Below, piece after piece: positions 1 to 5,153 of a stretch of 5,153 nt of DNA; position 1 is the first letter of the stretch; each line of letters opens with the position of its first letter. The notes beneath the pieces were generated by a model. That model saw nothing but the letters and a program-made list of their open reading frames with translations. It did not search any database and was not told the origin of the DNA. The stretch spans positions 1-5,153 of the forward strand of contig MHHA01000048.1 in assembly GCA_001805845.1 (NCBI GenBank), given 5' to 3'. A program made the translations under genes and the position numbers. Source of the DNA: Omnitrophica WOR_2 bacterium RIFCSPLOWO2_12_FULL_46_30. GTDB lineage: Bacteria; Omnitrophota; Gorgyraeia; Gygaellales; UBA12090.

Positions 1-54
1 CTCCTGTCTAATTTCTGGCTTCGCTTCTGTTTGCGCCTTCTTTTCCTGTGTCAT
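1..54 (-). CDS. N-terminal fragment of an unidentified protein (18 codons, runs off the window)
   Basis: Only the first 18 residues are in the window: a very polar stretch starting MTQEKKAQTEAKPEIRQE, rich in Lys, Glu and Gln, with no hydrophobic segment and so no sign of a signal peptide. The ATG at 54-52 is well supported. An in-frame TAG lies two codons upstream, an AGGAGG sits 9 nt before it, and a consensus-like promoter lies about 60 bp upstream. The strong promoter plus strong SD suggest a well-expressed cytoplasmic protein, possibly with a charged, disordered N-terminus, but this is inference. I do not recognise the family from so short a piece. The gene is divergent from the diguanylate cyclase gene and shares its promoter region. 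Confidence 0.75.
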   Translation of the reverse strand, partial: MTQEKKAQTEAKPEIRQE

Positions 55-63
55 TTTCTATCC

Positions 64-69
64 CCTCCT
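64..69 (-). promoter_or_regulatory. Shine-Dalgarno site of the left-edge gene
   Basis: On the minus strand AAGGAGGGG (70-62) contains AGGAGG, ending 9 nt before the ATG at 54. It is a near-perfect anti-16S match and fixes the start of the truncated gene. It contrasts with the divergent gene at 180, which has no SD. Confidence 0.85.
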
Positions 70-110
70 TTGAAGTTTCTCTTAACTAAAGCCGAATCTG
101 CGAAGGTGTC

Positions 111-139
111 ATTATAACTCCTAAAACCTCTCCCGTCAA
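111..139 (-). promoter_or_regulatory. Sigma-70-type promoter for the left-edge gene
   Basis: Reading the minus strand, TTGACG (139-134) is separated by exactly 17 bp from a perfect TATAAT (116-111). The predicted transcription start is near 103-105, giving a leader of about 50 nt that carries the SD. The -35 hexamer forms half of the palindrome shared with the divergent plus-strand promoter. Confidence 0.75.
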
Positions 140-146
140 GCTTGAC
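135..146. promoter_or_regulatory. Perfect 12-bp palindrome spanning both divergent -35 elements
   Basis: GTCAAGCTTGAC reads identically on both strands. Each half supplies the TTGAC core of a -35 element, one per strand, with the two hexamers only 2 bp apart (140-141). It may simply result from two -35 boxes meeting head to head, or it may also be an operator for a dimeric regulator. The sequence alone cannot separate these. Confidence 0.6.
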
Positions 147-170
147 TTTCAATAAAATATGTGTTACATT
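142..170 (+). promoter_or_regulatory. Extended -10 sigma-70-type promoter for the GAF-GGDEF gene
   Basis: TTGACT (142-147), a 17-bp spacer, then TACATT (165-170), preceded by TGT (162-164), which matches the extended -10 TGn element. The expected start of transcription is near 176-178, and the ATG begins at 180. The mRNA would therefore have a leader of a few nucleotides at most. No SD is present between the -10 box and the ATG. Confidence 0.7.
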
Positions 171-179
171 TAAATTATT

Positions 180-1349
180 ATGGAAAACGATACTCTCAAC
201 CATACCCACGAAGAACTCCAGAGGGCGCGCAATGAATTAGCCCTCCTCTATGAAATTTCAAATGCCATGCATACAACCCTGAAGCCGGAGGAAATTCTCT
301 ACATTATCCTTACCGCGGTAACCGCTCATGTGGGATTGGGCTTTAACCGGGCCATACTTTTTCTGGTAAATGAAAAAGAGGGCATCCTGGAAGGAAAAAT
401 GGGTATAGGCCCGGATAGCGGCGAAGAGGCAAACCGCATCTGGACCCACGTTGAGCAGGAAAAAATGAATTTAGAGGACCTGATCAACAATTACAAGGTA
501 TCCGGACAGCTTTCCGGCAGCCAGCTTAACCGCATCGTTAAAAGCATCCGCCTGCCGCTTGCGCAAGAAAAAGGCGGTATCCTGACGATGACCTTGCTTG
601 ACGGTATGCCGCTGCATATCAACCATCAAACAATAGCTGCCCAGAAGCAGGATACCCTGATTAATATTCTTAAGTCCGAGGAGTTTATCAGCGTCCCCTT
701 AAAAGCAAAGGATAAGATTATCGGGGTCCTTTTTGCCGATAATCCCTATACCCACAAACCAATTACCAGTGATGATATCCGCGTGCTGACCATGTTTGCC
801 AACCAGGCAGGGCTGGCCATCGAAAACTCGCAGTTATACGAGAAGACCCTGCTCAAAAGCCATACCGACTCGCTCACCGGCCTCTGGAACCACGGCTACT
901 TCCAATACCGCCTGCAGGAAGAGATGAATATCGCTAAAGAGGCCAAGCAGCCACTCTCCGTTATTATGGCGGACCTGGATAATTTCAAAACCTATAACGA
1001 CACACTTGGGCATCGGGAAGGAGACCAGATATTAGTGCAGATTGCCAAGCTGCTCGCCCTCTCGGCAAGAAAACAGGATTCCATCTATCGCTATGGGGGT
1101 GAAGAGTTTGCCATATTATTGCTGCAGACAACTAAAGCAGAAGCGTATATTATTGCCGAGAGAATACGGCTGACAGTTGAAAAATATAATTTTCCCCAGG
1201 ACCAAACCCTCCCTGACAAAAAACTTACCGTAAGCTTAGGGGTTGCCGCATTTGCCAGTGATGCTGCGACAAAAGAATTATTACTGGAGCATGCCGATAA
1301 AGCGCTCTATACTGCCAAACATCAGGGAAAGAATCGCATCTGCGGGTGA
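180..1349 (+). CDS. GAF domain-containing diguanylate cyclase (GGDEF)
   Basis: A cytosolic 389-aa enzyme predicted to make cyclic di-GMP from two GTP in response to a signal sensed by its GAF domain; no transmembrane segment is visible. Residues about 8-30 form a short signalling helix. Residues about 37-218 are a GAF domain of the long type (FNRAILFLVNE, then a helical EEANRIW insert) known from sensor proteins of deltaproteobacteria and relatives. Residues about 226-389 are the GGDEF domain. It has DSLTGLWN (230-237), the metal-binding D265 in DLDNF, N273-D274, GHxxGD (277-282) and GGEEF (306-310), so it should be catalytic. RKQD (297-300) stands five residues before GGEEF, the position of the allosteric I-site, so product inhibition is likely. 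The ATG at 180 is the first start after an in-frame TAA at 171-173. It has no SD and lies about 9 nt past the -10 box. The ligand is unknown. It converges on smc 20 bp downstream. Confidence 0.95.
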   Translation: MENDTLNHTHEELQRARNELALLYEISNAMHTTLKPEEILYIILTAVTAHVGLGFNRAILFLVNEKEGILEGKMGIGPDSGEEANRIWTHVEQEKMNLEDLINNYKVSGQLSGSQLNRIVKSIRLPLAQEKGGILTMTLLDGMPLHINHQTIAAQKQDTLINILKSEEFISVPLKAKDKIIGVLFADNPYTHKPITSDDIRVLTMFANQAGLAIENSQLYEKTLLKSHTDSLTGLWNHGYFQYRLQEEMNIAKEAKQPLSVIMADLDNFKTYNDTLGHREGDQILVQIAKLLALSARKQDSIYRYGGEEFAILLLQTTKAEAYIIAERIRLTVEKYNFPQDQTLPDKKLTVSLGVAAFASDAATKELLLEHADKALYTAKHQGKNRICG

Positions 1350-1369
1350 CCCCCCGAAATGGCGGGAAC

Positions 1370-4300
1370 TTAGCCGGGCGCTAAAACTTCCTGGGCCTGC
1401 CTGTTCTCAGCCAATTTTACCGAAACAATCTTTGAAATTCCGGCCTTTTCCATAGTAATCCCGTACATAATGTTGGCGTTGGCAATTGTCTTCTTGTTAT
1501 GCGTAATCACGATAAACTGTGATTGCGAGGTAAAATCTGCCAGCATCCTGCCAAATCTATCCACATTGGACTCATCCAGGGCGGCATCAATTTCATCCAG
1601 CAGGCAAAACGGCGACGGCTTTACCTTAAAGACGGCAAAGAGCAGCGCTATGGCAGCCATTGACTTCTCGCCGCCGGATAATAAAAGCACATTCTGTAAT
1701 TTTTTTCCGGGAGGCCTGCAGACAATCTCAATCCCGCTTTCTAAGACATCCTGTTCGTCAAGCAAGAATAACTGGCCGTCGCCGCCGCCGAAAAGCAGGC
1801 GGAAATAATTTTTAAATTCTACCGCTAACTTTTCAAAGGTTTCCAAAAACATTTTTTTAGTAGTGCGGTTAATCTTAAGTATTGCTTCATGCAATGATTC
1901 TTTTGATTTTATCAAATCCGCCTGCTGGCTGCTTAAAAACTCAAATCTCTGCTTTAGCTGGTCAAATTCTTCAATTGCCACCAGATTCACCTGGCCGTAG
2001 GACTCAAGTTTTTGTTTCAAGAGCTCTATTTCCTGCTCCGCTTCTTCAAGATTACAACTAAGCTCAAAAGTGGAATTCCTTAAGCTCTCAGCGTCAACTT
2101 TATAAATCTGCTGCATCCGCTCATAAATAGCGTTTTGCTGGAATGTCAATTCCTGCTGCTGCATTTGCAACTCATGGCTCTTATTCTTTGTGCTGTCAAT
2201 CTGCTCCTTGCCAGCGCTAATGGCATCCTGTAAATCTTTTAGATTATTTTTTATCTGAGCCAAACCTCCTGAGATGCCAGCGGCCTCTTTTTCTAGCCGC
2301 CCCTTTTGCGTATAGGCGTTATCAATTTCAGCGGCTAATGCTTTCAAAGACCCCTCTAATTCCTGGATGCGCCCCGCGCAGGATGTTTCTTCCACTTCCA
2401 ACGAACTTAAGGCGCTTTTATCTTTCCGGCAAACCTCTTCCAACACCTTATAGGTGGCCTGAGAACCTAAAACCTTTTCTTCGCCGCCGCGGATCTCAGC
2501 TCTAATTTGAGTAATTACCAATAAGGTTTCCTCTTTAAGCTTGTTTTGCGCGGTTATTTCTTCCAGGCCGCTATCAATTGCCCGCTGATTAGCCTGAACC
2601 CTGGCCTTCAGCTCATTAAGCTGCTCATTTAACTGCCTTTCATCAACATTGAATTGATTCAGCTCATCAGCCGTTTCCTTAAACTCCAAACCCACCAGCT
2701 CAAGCTCTTCCTTTAACTTATCATACTGCTTGCGGATGTTGTCTTTTTGATTACAGCTGCTATTGTATTCAAGCTCGATTTTGCGCAAGGCCTCCTCTTG
2801 AGATGAAAGCTTTGCAGAAAGCTCAAGGGTCAGCTGCGCCTTATGGCTGAGAGCGTTTTTTGCCCGCAGAATCTCCTGCTGTAACTTCTCGATTTTATCG
2901 GTTATTTCCTGAGGGTCAAGAGAAATCGGCTTTGCCGTGCCTTTGACCTTAAAGCGCGCCGGCTCAAAGATTGCGCTATCGCTTTCTACAACTTTTTGAA
3001 TATCAGTAACTTTGATAATCAGACCGCTTATTTTCTCAAGCGCCAATGAATCTAAGAGTATATACGCATTTGATGACTCGCTAATATTTTCATATCTCAG
3101 CTTCAGATTGCATAGAAATTCCTTCTGGGAACTAAGCGCGCTTTCTTCATTTTCTAAGCTATTAATGCGCGAAACCAGGGCCTCCTTCTCCTGAACACTC
3201 TCCTGATAGAGCGCCTTAAGCGCCTCATATTCTTTTTTATGGGCCAGCATTTTTTGATAGGCCTCATCCTGCCGGCTGGCAGCAGAGCTAAGATTAGCCT
3301 GAATTACCGTGAGCTCTTCCCCTGTCCTGGCCTTCTCCATATCTAACCTTTTTTTGCGGGCAAGCGCCTGATTGAGTGAACTGGAAAGCTCCCGCATGCG
3401 GTTATTCATGGCTGCTTCTTCTGCCGCGAATTCCATGACCTTTTTCTTGGCTTCGGATATATGAGTTTGCGCGCGGGCGATGGCATTAGTAATCTCCTCT
3501 AATTTATCCTGCGCTTTGGCGCTTAGAGATTTCTTCTGCTCTAATTCTTCGCTCAAGAGAGCGGATTCAGCCCTGAAAGTATTAAGCTTTGCTTCATCCC
3601 GGGATATCTTGACAGACAATTCCTCTTTTTGCTTTGCAATCGCCTGCATCCTTAGCTTGAATTCGCCAGTGCGTTCCTGATTAAAGCCGCGCTGCTGGTC
3701 ATTGCGCGAAAGCGTATTTTCTAAGTTACGCAGCTGGCTGCGCAGGTTATTTAAATTTTCTTCGCAGAGCGTCAATTCCTGCTGGCGGCTGCTTAGCGCA
3801 TTATTCAGGCCTTCAATCTCCTGCGTCCCGCTAACCTGCCGGCCCTCTAATTGGCTAAGCTCCTGGGTTAGCTTAGCAAGCTGCTCTGTGCTTCGCTTAA
3901 GCTGAATGCCTGAGACGGCGGTCTCAAGTTCCTTCAACCGCTCAAATACCTCTTTATAACGTCTGGCTTTGGCGGCCTGGCGCTCAAGTGAATTTATCTG
4001 GCGCTTTACTTCGGCAATTATATCGTTGATGCGCAGCAGATTGGCTTCGGTGTCTTCAAGCTTACGGATGGTTTCTCTTTTATGAGATTTATACTTACTG
4101 ATTCCTGCCGCTTCATCAAAAACTAAGCGCCTGTCTTCAGGCCGCGAGCTTAAGATAAGGTCAATTTTACCCTGCTCAATCAAAGAGTAACTTTCGGCGC
4201 CGATCCCGGTTCCCATAAACAACTCTAAGATGTCCTTCAGGCGCACCTGGGTCTTATTGAGCAAATATTCGCTTTCGCCGGAGCGAAAGAGCCGCCGGGT

Positions 4301-4600
4301 AACGGTTACTTCGTCATAATCTATAGCCAGGGCTTTTGTTTCGTTAGAAAAGGTTAAAGACGCCTCAGCGTAGCCTAAGGCAGGGATACTTTCGGTGCCG
4401 TTAAAAATCACGTCCTCCATTTTTGAGCCGCGCAGGGACTTTACCGACTGCTCCCCCAGGACCCAGCGGATTCCATCCGCGATATTTGATTTCCCGCAGC
4501 CGTTGGGGCCGACCACCGCGGTTATGCCCGGTTCAAAATGTAAGGTGGTTTTCTCGGCAAAGGACTTGAATCCGAATAACTCTAATTTTTTAAAGTACAT
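1370..4600 (-). CDS. smc: Chromosome segregation protein SMC, with a reduced hinge
   Basis: A 1076-aa ATPase of the condensin family that organises and segregates the chromosome, normally as a homodimer with ScpA and ScpB (neither is in the window). The N-terminal head has Walker A GPNGCGKS (31-38) and the Q-loop Q143. The C-terminal head has the signature LSGGEKS (974-980), Walker B FCLLDE (998-1003), D-loop DAALDE (1005-1010) and the switch H1034. Two long coiled-coil arms, about 170-500 and 567-910, have normal length. The part between them (about 505-567) is only some 60 residues, against roughly 150-170 in usual bacterial SMCs, and lacks the typical glycine-rich hinge motifs. That accounts for most of the shortfall from about 1180 aa. 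I place the start at the ATG at 4600, where MYFKKLELFGFKSF matches the family N-terminus 8 nt after an AGGAGG. The open frame continues 37 codons upstream, but that part lies inside the HTH gene. It overlaps that gene by 11 bp. Confidence 0.95.
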   Translation of the reverse strand: MYFKKLELFGFKSFAEKTTLHFEPGITAVVGPNGCGKSNIADGIRWVLGEQSVKSLRGSKMEDVIFNGTESIPALGYAEASLTFSNETKALAIDYDEVTVTRRLFRSGESEYLLNKTQVRLKDILELFMGTGIGAESYSLIEQGKIDLILSSRPEDRRLVFDEAAGISKYKSHKRETIRKLEDTEANLLRINDIIAEVKRQINSLERQAAKARRYKEVFERLKELETAVSGIQLKRSTEQLAKLTQELSQLEGRQVSGTQEIEGLNNALSSRQQELTLCEENLNNLRSQLRNLENTLSRNDQQRGFNQERTGEFKLRMQAIAKQKEELSVKISRDEAKLNTFRAESALLSEELEQKKSLSAKAQDKLEEITNAIARAQTHISEAKKKVMEFAAEEAAMNNRMRELSSSLNQALARKKRLDMEKARTGEELTVIQANLSSAASRQDEAYQKMLAHKKEYEALKALYQESVQEKEALVSRINSLENEESALSSQKEFLCNLKLRYENISESSNAYILLDSLALEKISGLIIKVTDIQKVVESDSAIFEPARFKVKGTAKPISLDPQEITDKIEKLQQEILRAKNALSHKAQLTLELSAKLSSQEEALRKIELEYNSSCNQKDNIRKQYDKLKEELELVGLEFKETADELNQFNVDERQLNEQLNELKARVQANQRAIDSGLEEITAQNKLKEETLLVITQIRAEIRGGEEKVLGSQATYKVLEEVCRKDKSALSSLEVEETSCAGRIQELEGSLKALAAEIDNAYTQKGRLEKEAAGISGGLAQIKNNLKDLQDAISAGKEQIDSTKNKSHELQMQQQELTFQQNAIYERMQQIYKVDAESLRNSTFELSCNLEEAEQEIELLKQKLESYGQVNLVAIEEFDQLKQRFEFLSSQQADLIKSKESLHEAILKINRTTKKMFLETFEKLAVEFKNYFRLLFGGGDGQLFLLDEQDVLESGIEIVCRPPGKKLQNVLLLSGGEKSMAAIALLFAVFKVKPSPFCLLDEIDAALDESNVDRFGRMLADFTSQSQFIVITHNKKTIANANIMYGITMEKAGISKIVSVKLAENRQAQEVLAPG

Positions 4601-4781
4601 TATCCGCTCCTCCTTCTCCTGCGTTAAGCCACTTGTCAATCTTTTCCCGCCTAAACCGCCACTGGCCGATAACCTTGGTGGCCGGGACCTTCTTATGCCT
4701 GAGCCACTCATAAATCGTGCGCGGCTTCACTTTCAGGTAACGCGCCAGATCATCTATAGTCATCAGCGAATCCTGGATCAT
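4590..4781 (-). CDS. Small helix-turn-helix DNA-binding protein, excisionase/MerR-like (HTH_17 type)
   Basis: A 63-aa protein made almost entirely of one winged-helix DNA-binding domain. MTIDDLARYLKVKPRTIYEW (7-26) is the helix-turn-helix, and KVPATKVIGQWRFRREKIDKWL (31-52) is the wing and last helix, the pattern of the excisionase-family HTH (Pfam HTH_17, TIGR01764 type). These proteins bind DNA as transcription factors or, in phages, as recombination directionality factors. No integrase or phage gene is nearby, so a regulator or DNA-architecture role is more likely. Its last 11 bp overlap the start of smc, so the two are one operon. Two starts are possible. The ATG at 4781 would be near-leaderless, about 10 nt after the -10 box. 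The ATG at 4763 (57 aa) has an AGGA 7 nt upstream and still keeps the whole domain. An in-frame TAA three codons upstream of 4781 excludes any longer form. Confidence 0.85.
   Translation of the reverse strand: MIQDSLMTIDDLARYLKVKPRTIYEWLRHKKVPATKVIGQWRFRREKIDKWLNAGEGGADNVL
4609..4614 (-). promoter_or_regulatory. Shine-Dalgarno site of smc, inside the HTH gene
   Basis: AGGAGG on the minus strand, followed by 8 nt and the smc ATG at 4600. The purine run continues upstream (AGGAGAAGGAGGAG). It lies within the last codons of the HTH gene, encoding its GEGGAD tail, so ribosomes finishing that gene uncover or occupy the smc start. Confidence 0.85.
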
Positions 4782-4791
4782 ATTGGATTAG

Positions 4792-4820
4792 ATTTTACAA
4801 TTCATTTCTACAGATGTCAA
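4792..4820 (-). promoter_or_regulatory. Sigma-70-type promoter of the HTH-smc operon
   Basis: On the minus strand, a perfect TTGACA (4820-4815) is followed after 17 bp by TAAAAT (4797-4792). Transcription should start near 4784-4786, immediately before the first possible ATG of the HTH gene at 4781. No other good promoter is visible before smc, so both genes probably depend on it. Confidence 0.75.
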
Positions 4821-4826
4821 GTGAAA

Positions 4827-4844
4827 TTTTACATCCTTTTACAT
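4827..4844 (-). repeat. Tandem ATGTAAAA repeats just upstream of the HTH-smc promoter
   Basis: On the minus strand ATGTAAAA occurs at 4844-4837 and 4834-4827, offset by exactly 10 bp, one helical turn. A related TTGTAAAAT at 4800-4792 overlaps the -10 box. The pair ends 6 bp upstream of the -35 hexamer, where an activator or the alpha subunits of RNA polymerase would bind. They could be regulator sites, perhaps for the HTH protein itself, or an A/T-rich UP-like element. Confidence 0.45.
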
Positions 4845-4864
4845 TTACTAACATTAAGATGTAA

Positions 4865-4886
4865 TAACTATCCTATAGTGTAGTTA
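4865..4886. promoter_or_regulatory. 22-bp interrupted dyad, candidate operator
   Basis: The arms TAACTA and TAGTTA are perfect inverted repeats around a central perfect CTATAG palindrome; only the two bases between arm and centre on each side do not match, so 18 of 22 positions are symmetric. It lies about 80-100 bp upstream of the predicted start of the HTH-smc transcript. No U-tract follows on either strand, so a DNA-binding site is more likely than a terminator. It could be a chance A/T-rich dyad. Confidence 0.35.
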
Positions 4887-4905
4887 GCTTCTATTTTTTA
4901 CGCAA

Positions 4906-4966
4906 GCCCCTTAGAGACACATCTTTGTCTTTTCTGGTTGCCCCTGTAGTCTCTTCTAACGGGGCA
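4906..4966. repeat. GC-rich inverted repeats able to form two exclusive hairpins
   Basis: On the plus strand GCCCC occurs at 4906-4910 and 4940-4944, and one GGGGC at 4961-4965 can pair with either. The short form is TGCCCC/GGGGCA (4939-4944 with 4961-4966), extended inward by a few pairs with bulges. The long form pairs 4906-4918 with 4949-4965, joining TTAGAGAC with GTCTCTTCTAA through a 3-nt bulge. It lies 29-89 bp past the stop of the sugar dehydrogenase gene, in its probable 3' untranslated region. No T-run follows on either strand, so it is not a classical intrinsic terminator; a factor-dependent or structured 3' end is possible. Confidence 0.35.
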
Positions 4967-4994
4967 GGGGGTTAAGGTGGGGCAATGTGTGGCT

Positions 4995-5153
4995 TTAGAG
5001 GCGGATTATTTTCGGGCTCTTGATGTCTTTATAGACATTGCGGGTATCAAAAATCTTTGGGGAGTGCTCAAGGATAAAATCGTAATCAAAACTGCTATGG
5101 TCGGTAAGCAAAAGGCAGTAGTCCATCTGGATAAGGTTCTCCTGGGTGAGTTC
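4995..5153 (-). CDS. C-terminal end of a UDP-N-acetyl-sugar 6-dehydrogenase (WbpA/WecC type), truncated by the window
   Basis: The last 52 residues of a nucleotide-sugar dehydrogenase, an NAD-dependent enzyme that oxidises C6 of a UDP-hexose to the uronic acid for surface polysaccharide synthesis. The visible part belongs to the C-terminal UDP-binding domain: YCLLLTDHSSFDYDFILEH (12-30) followed by DTRN (36-39). A TDHxxxDY segment followed by DTRN is typical of the UDP-N-acetylglucosamine/N-acetylmannosamine branch (WbpA, WecC), whereas UDP-glucose dehydrogenases usually have a TEW segment and DGRN. The exact substrate cannot be fixed from this fragment. The frame ends at TAA (4997-4995). It points toward the HTH-smc operon on the same strand, but 213 bp and a separate promoter lie between them. 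Confidence 0.85.
   Translation of the reverse strand, partial: ELTQENLIQMDYCLLLTDHSSFDYDFILEHSPKIFDTRNVYKDIKSPKIIRL

Noticed and set aside
1350..1385. Possible bidirectional terminator between the convergent genes (CCCG...CGGG stem).
   Set aside because: The stem is only about 4 bp and no T-run follows on either strand.
1470..1808. 112-codon open frame on the plus strand opposite the C-terminal head of smc.
   Set aside because: It is antisense to the most conserved part of smc (signature and Walker B), Ser-rich, and without a domain or convincing SD.
4601..4711. 37-codon N-terminal extension of the smc frame up to an ATG at 4711.
   Set aside because: It is Arg/Ser/Gly/Pro-rich, lies out of frame inside the HTH gene, and precedes a perfect SMC N-terminus with its own strong SD at 4609-4614.
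4590..4781. Reading the excisionase-like HTH as evidence for a prophage or integrated element.
   Set aside because: No integrase, phage gene, attachment-site repeat or tRNA is present, and the gene is locked into an operon with the housekeeping gene smc.
4395..4883. 162-codon open frame on the plus strand opposite the start of smc.
   Set aside because: It is antisense to two well-supported genes and the promoter region, with no recognisable domain; it is a by-product of smc codon composition.
4874..4905. Possible second minus-strand promoter, TTGCGT-17-TACACT, upstream of the HTH-smc promoter.
   Set aside because: The -35 matches consensus at only 3 of 6 positions, and a far better promoter (TTGACA-17-TAAAAT) lies closer to the gene.
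4913..4935. Hairpin AGACA/TGTCT followed by TTTTCT on the plus strand, resembling an intrinsic terminator.
   Set aside because: The stem is only 5 bp, and no plus-strand gene ends there; the upstream genes on that strand finish at 1349.
4903..4983. Open minus-strand reading TLTPCPVRRDYRGNQKRQRC... between the sugar dehydrogenase and the HTH gene.
   Set aside because: About 26 codons with no start codon or SD and no recognised family; more likely chance within the GC-rich repeat region, though a gene remnant cannot be excluded.

Overview
The window looks like chromosomal DNA of an uncultivated, probably Gram-negative-type bacterium. It is compact, has bacterial sigma-70-like promoters, and mixes strong Shine-Dalgarno (SD) starts with apparently leaderless ones. 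The gene content (a GAF-GGDEF sensor enzyme, an SMC ATPase and a nucleotide-sugar dehydrogenase) does not fix the phylum. A candidate-phylum lineage such as Omnitrophota is only a guess. I see no mobile element, CRISPR array, tRNA or rRNA.

Layout, left to right. (1) At 1-54 the first 18 codons of an unidentified minus-strand gene begin behind a strong SD. (2) 55-179 is a divergent promoter region. Two good promoters point away from each other, and their -35 hexamers lie 2 bp apart inside a perfect 12-bp palindrome. (3) 180-1349 (+) encodes a soluble GAF-GGDEF diguanylate cyclase with an intact active site and an intact RxxD inhibitory site; its transcript should be almost leaderless. (4) After only 20 bp, the convergent gene smc fills 1370-4600 (-). 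It encodes a 1076-aa SMC ATPase with complete head motifs and two arms of normal length, but an unusually small, atypical hinge. (5) At 4590-4781 (-) a 63-aa excisionase-family helix-turn-helix protein overlaps the smc start by 11 bp, so the two form an operon and are probably translationally coupled. (6) 4782-4994 is a 213-bp intergenic region holding the HTH-smc promoter, a pair of helically phased 8-bp repeats, a 22-bp dyad, and GC-rich inverted repeats that can fold in two exclusive ways. (7) 4995-5153 (-) is the C-terminal end of a WbpA-type UDP-N-acetyl-sugar 6-dehydrogenase.

The genes do not form one obvious pathway: c-di-GMP signalling, chromosome organisation and surface-sugar synthesis sit side by side. 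The most interesting points are the reduced SMC hinge, the coupling of a small DNA-binding protein to smc, and the back-to-back promoters sharing one palindrome. I found no clear evidence of a wholly new system.
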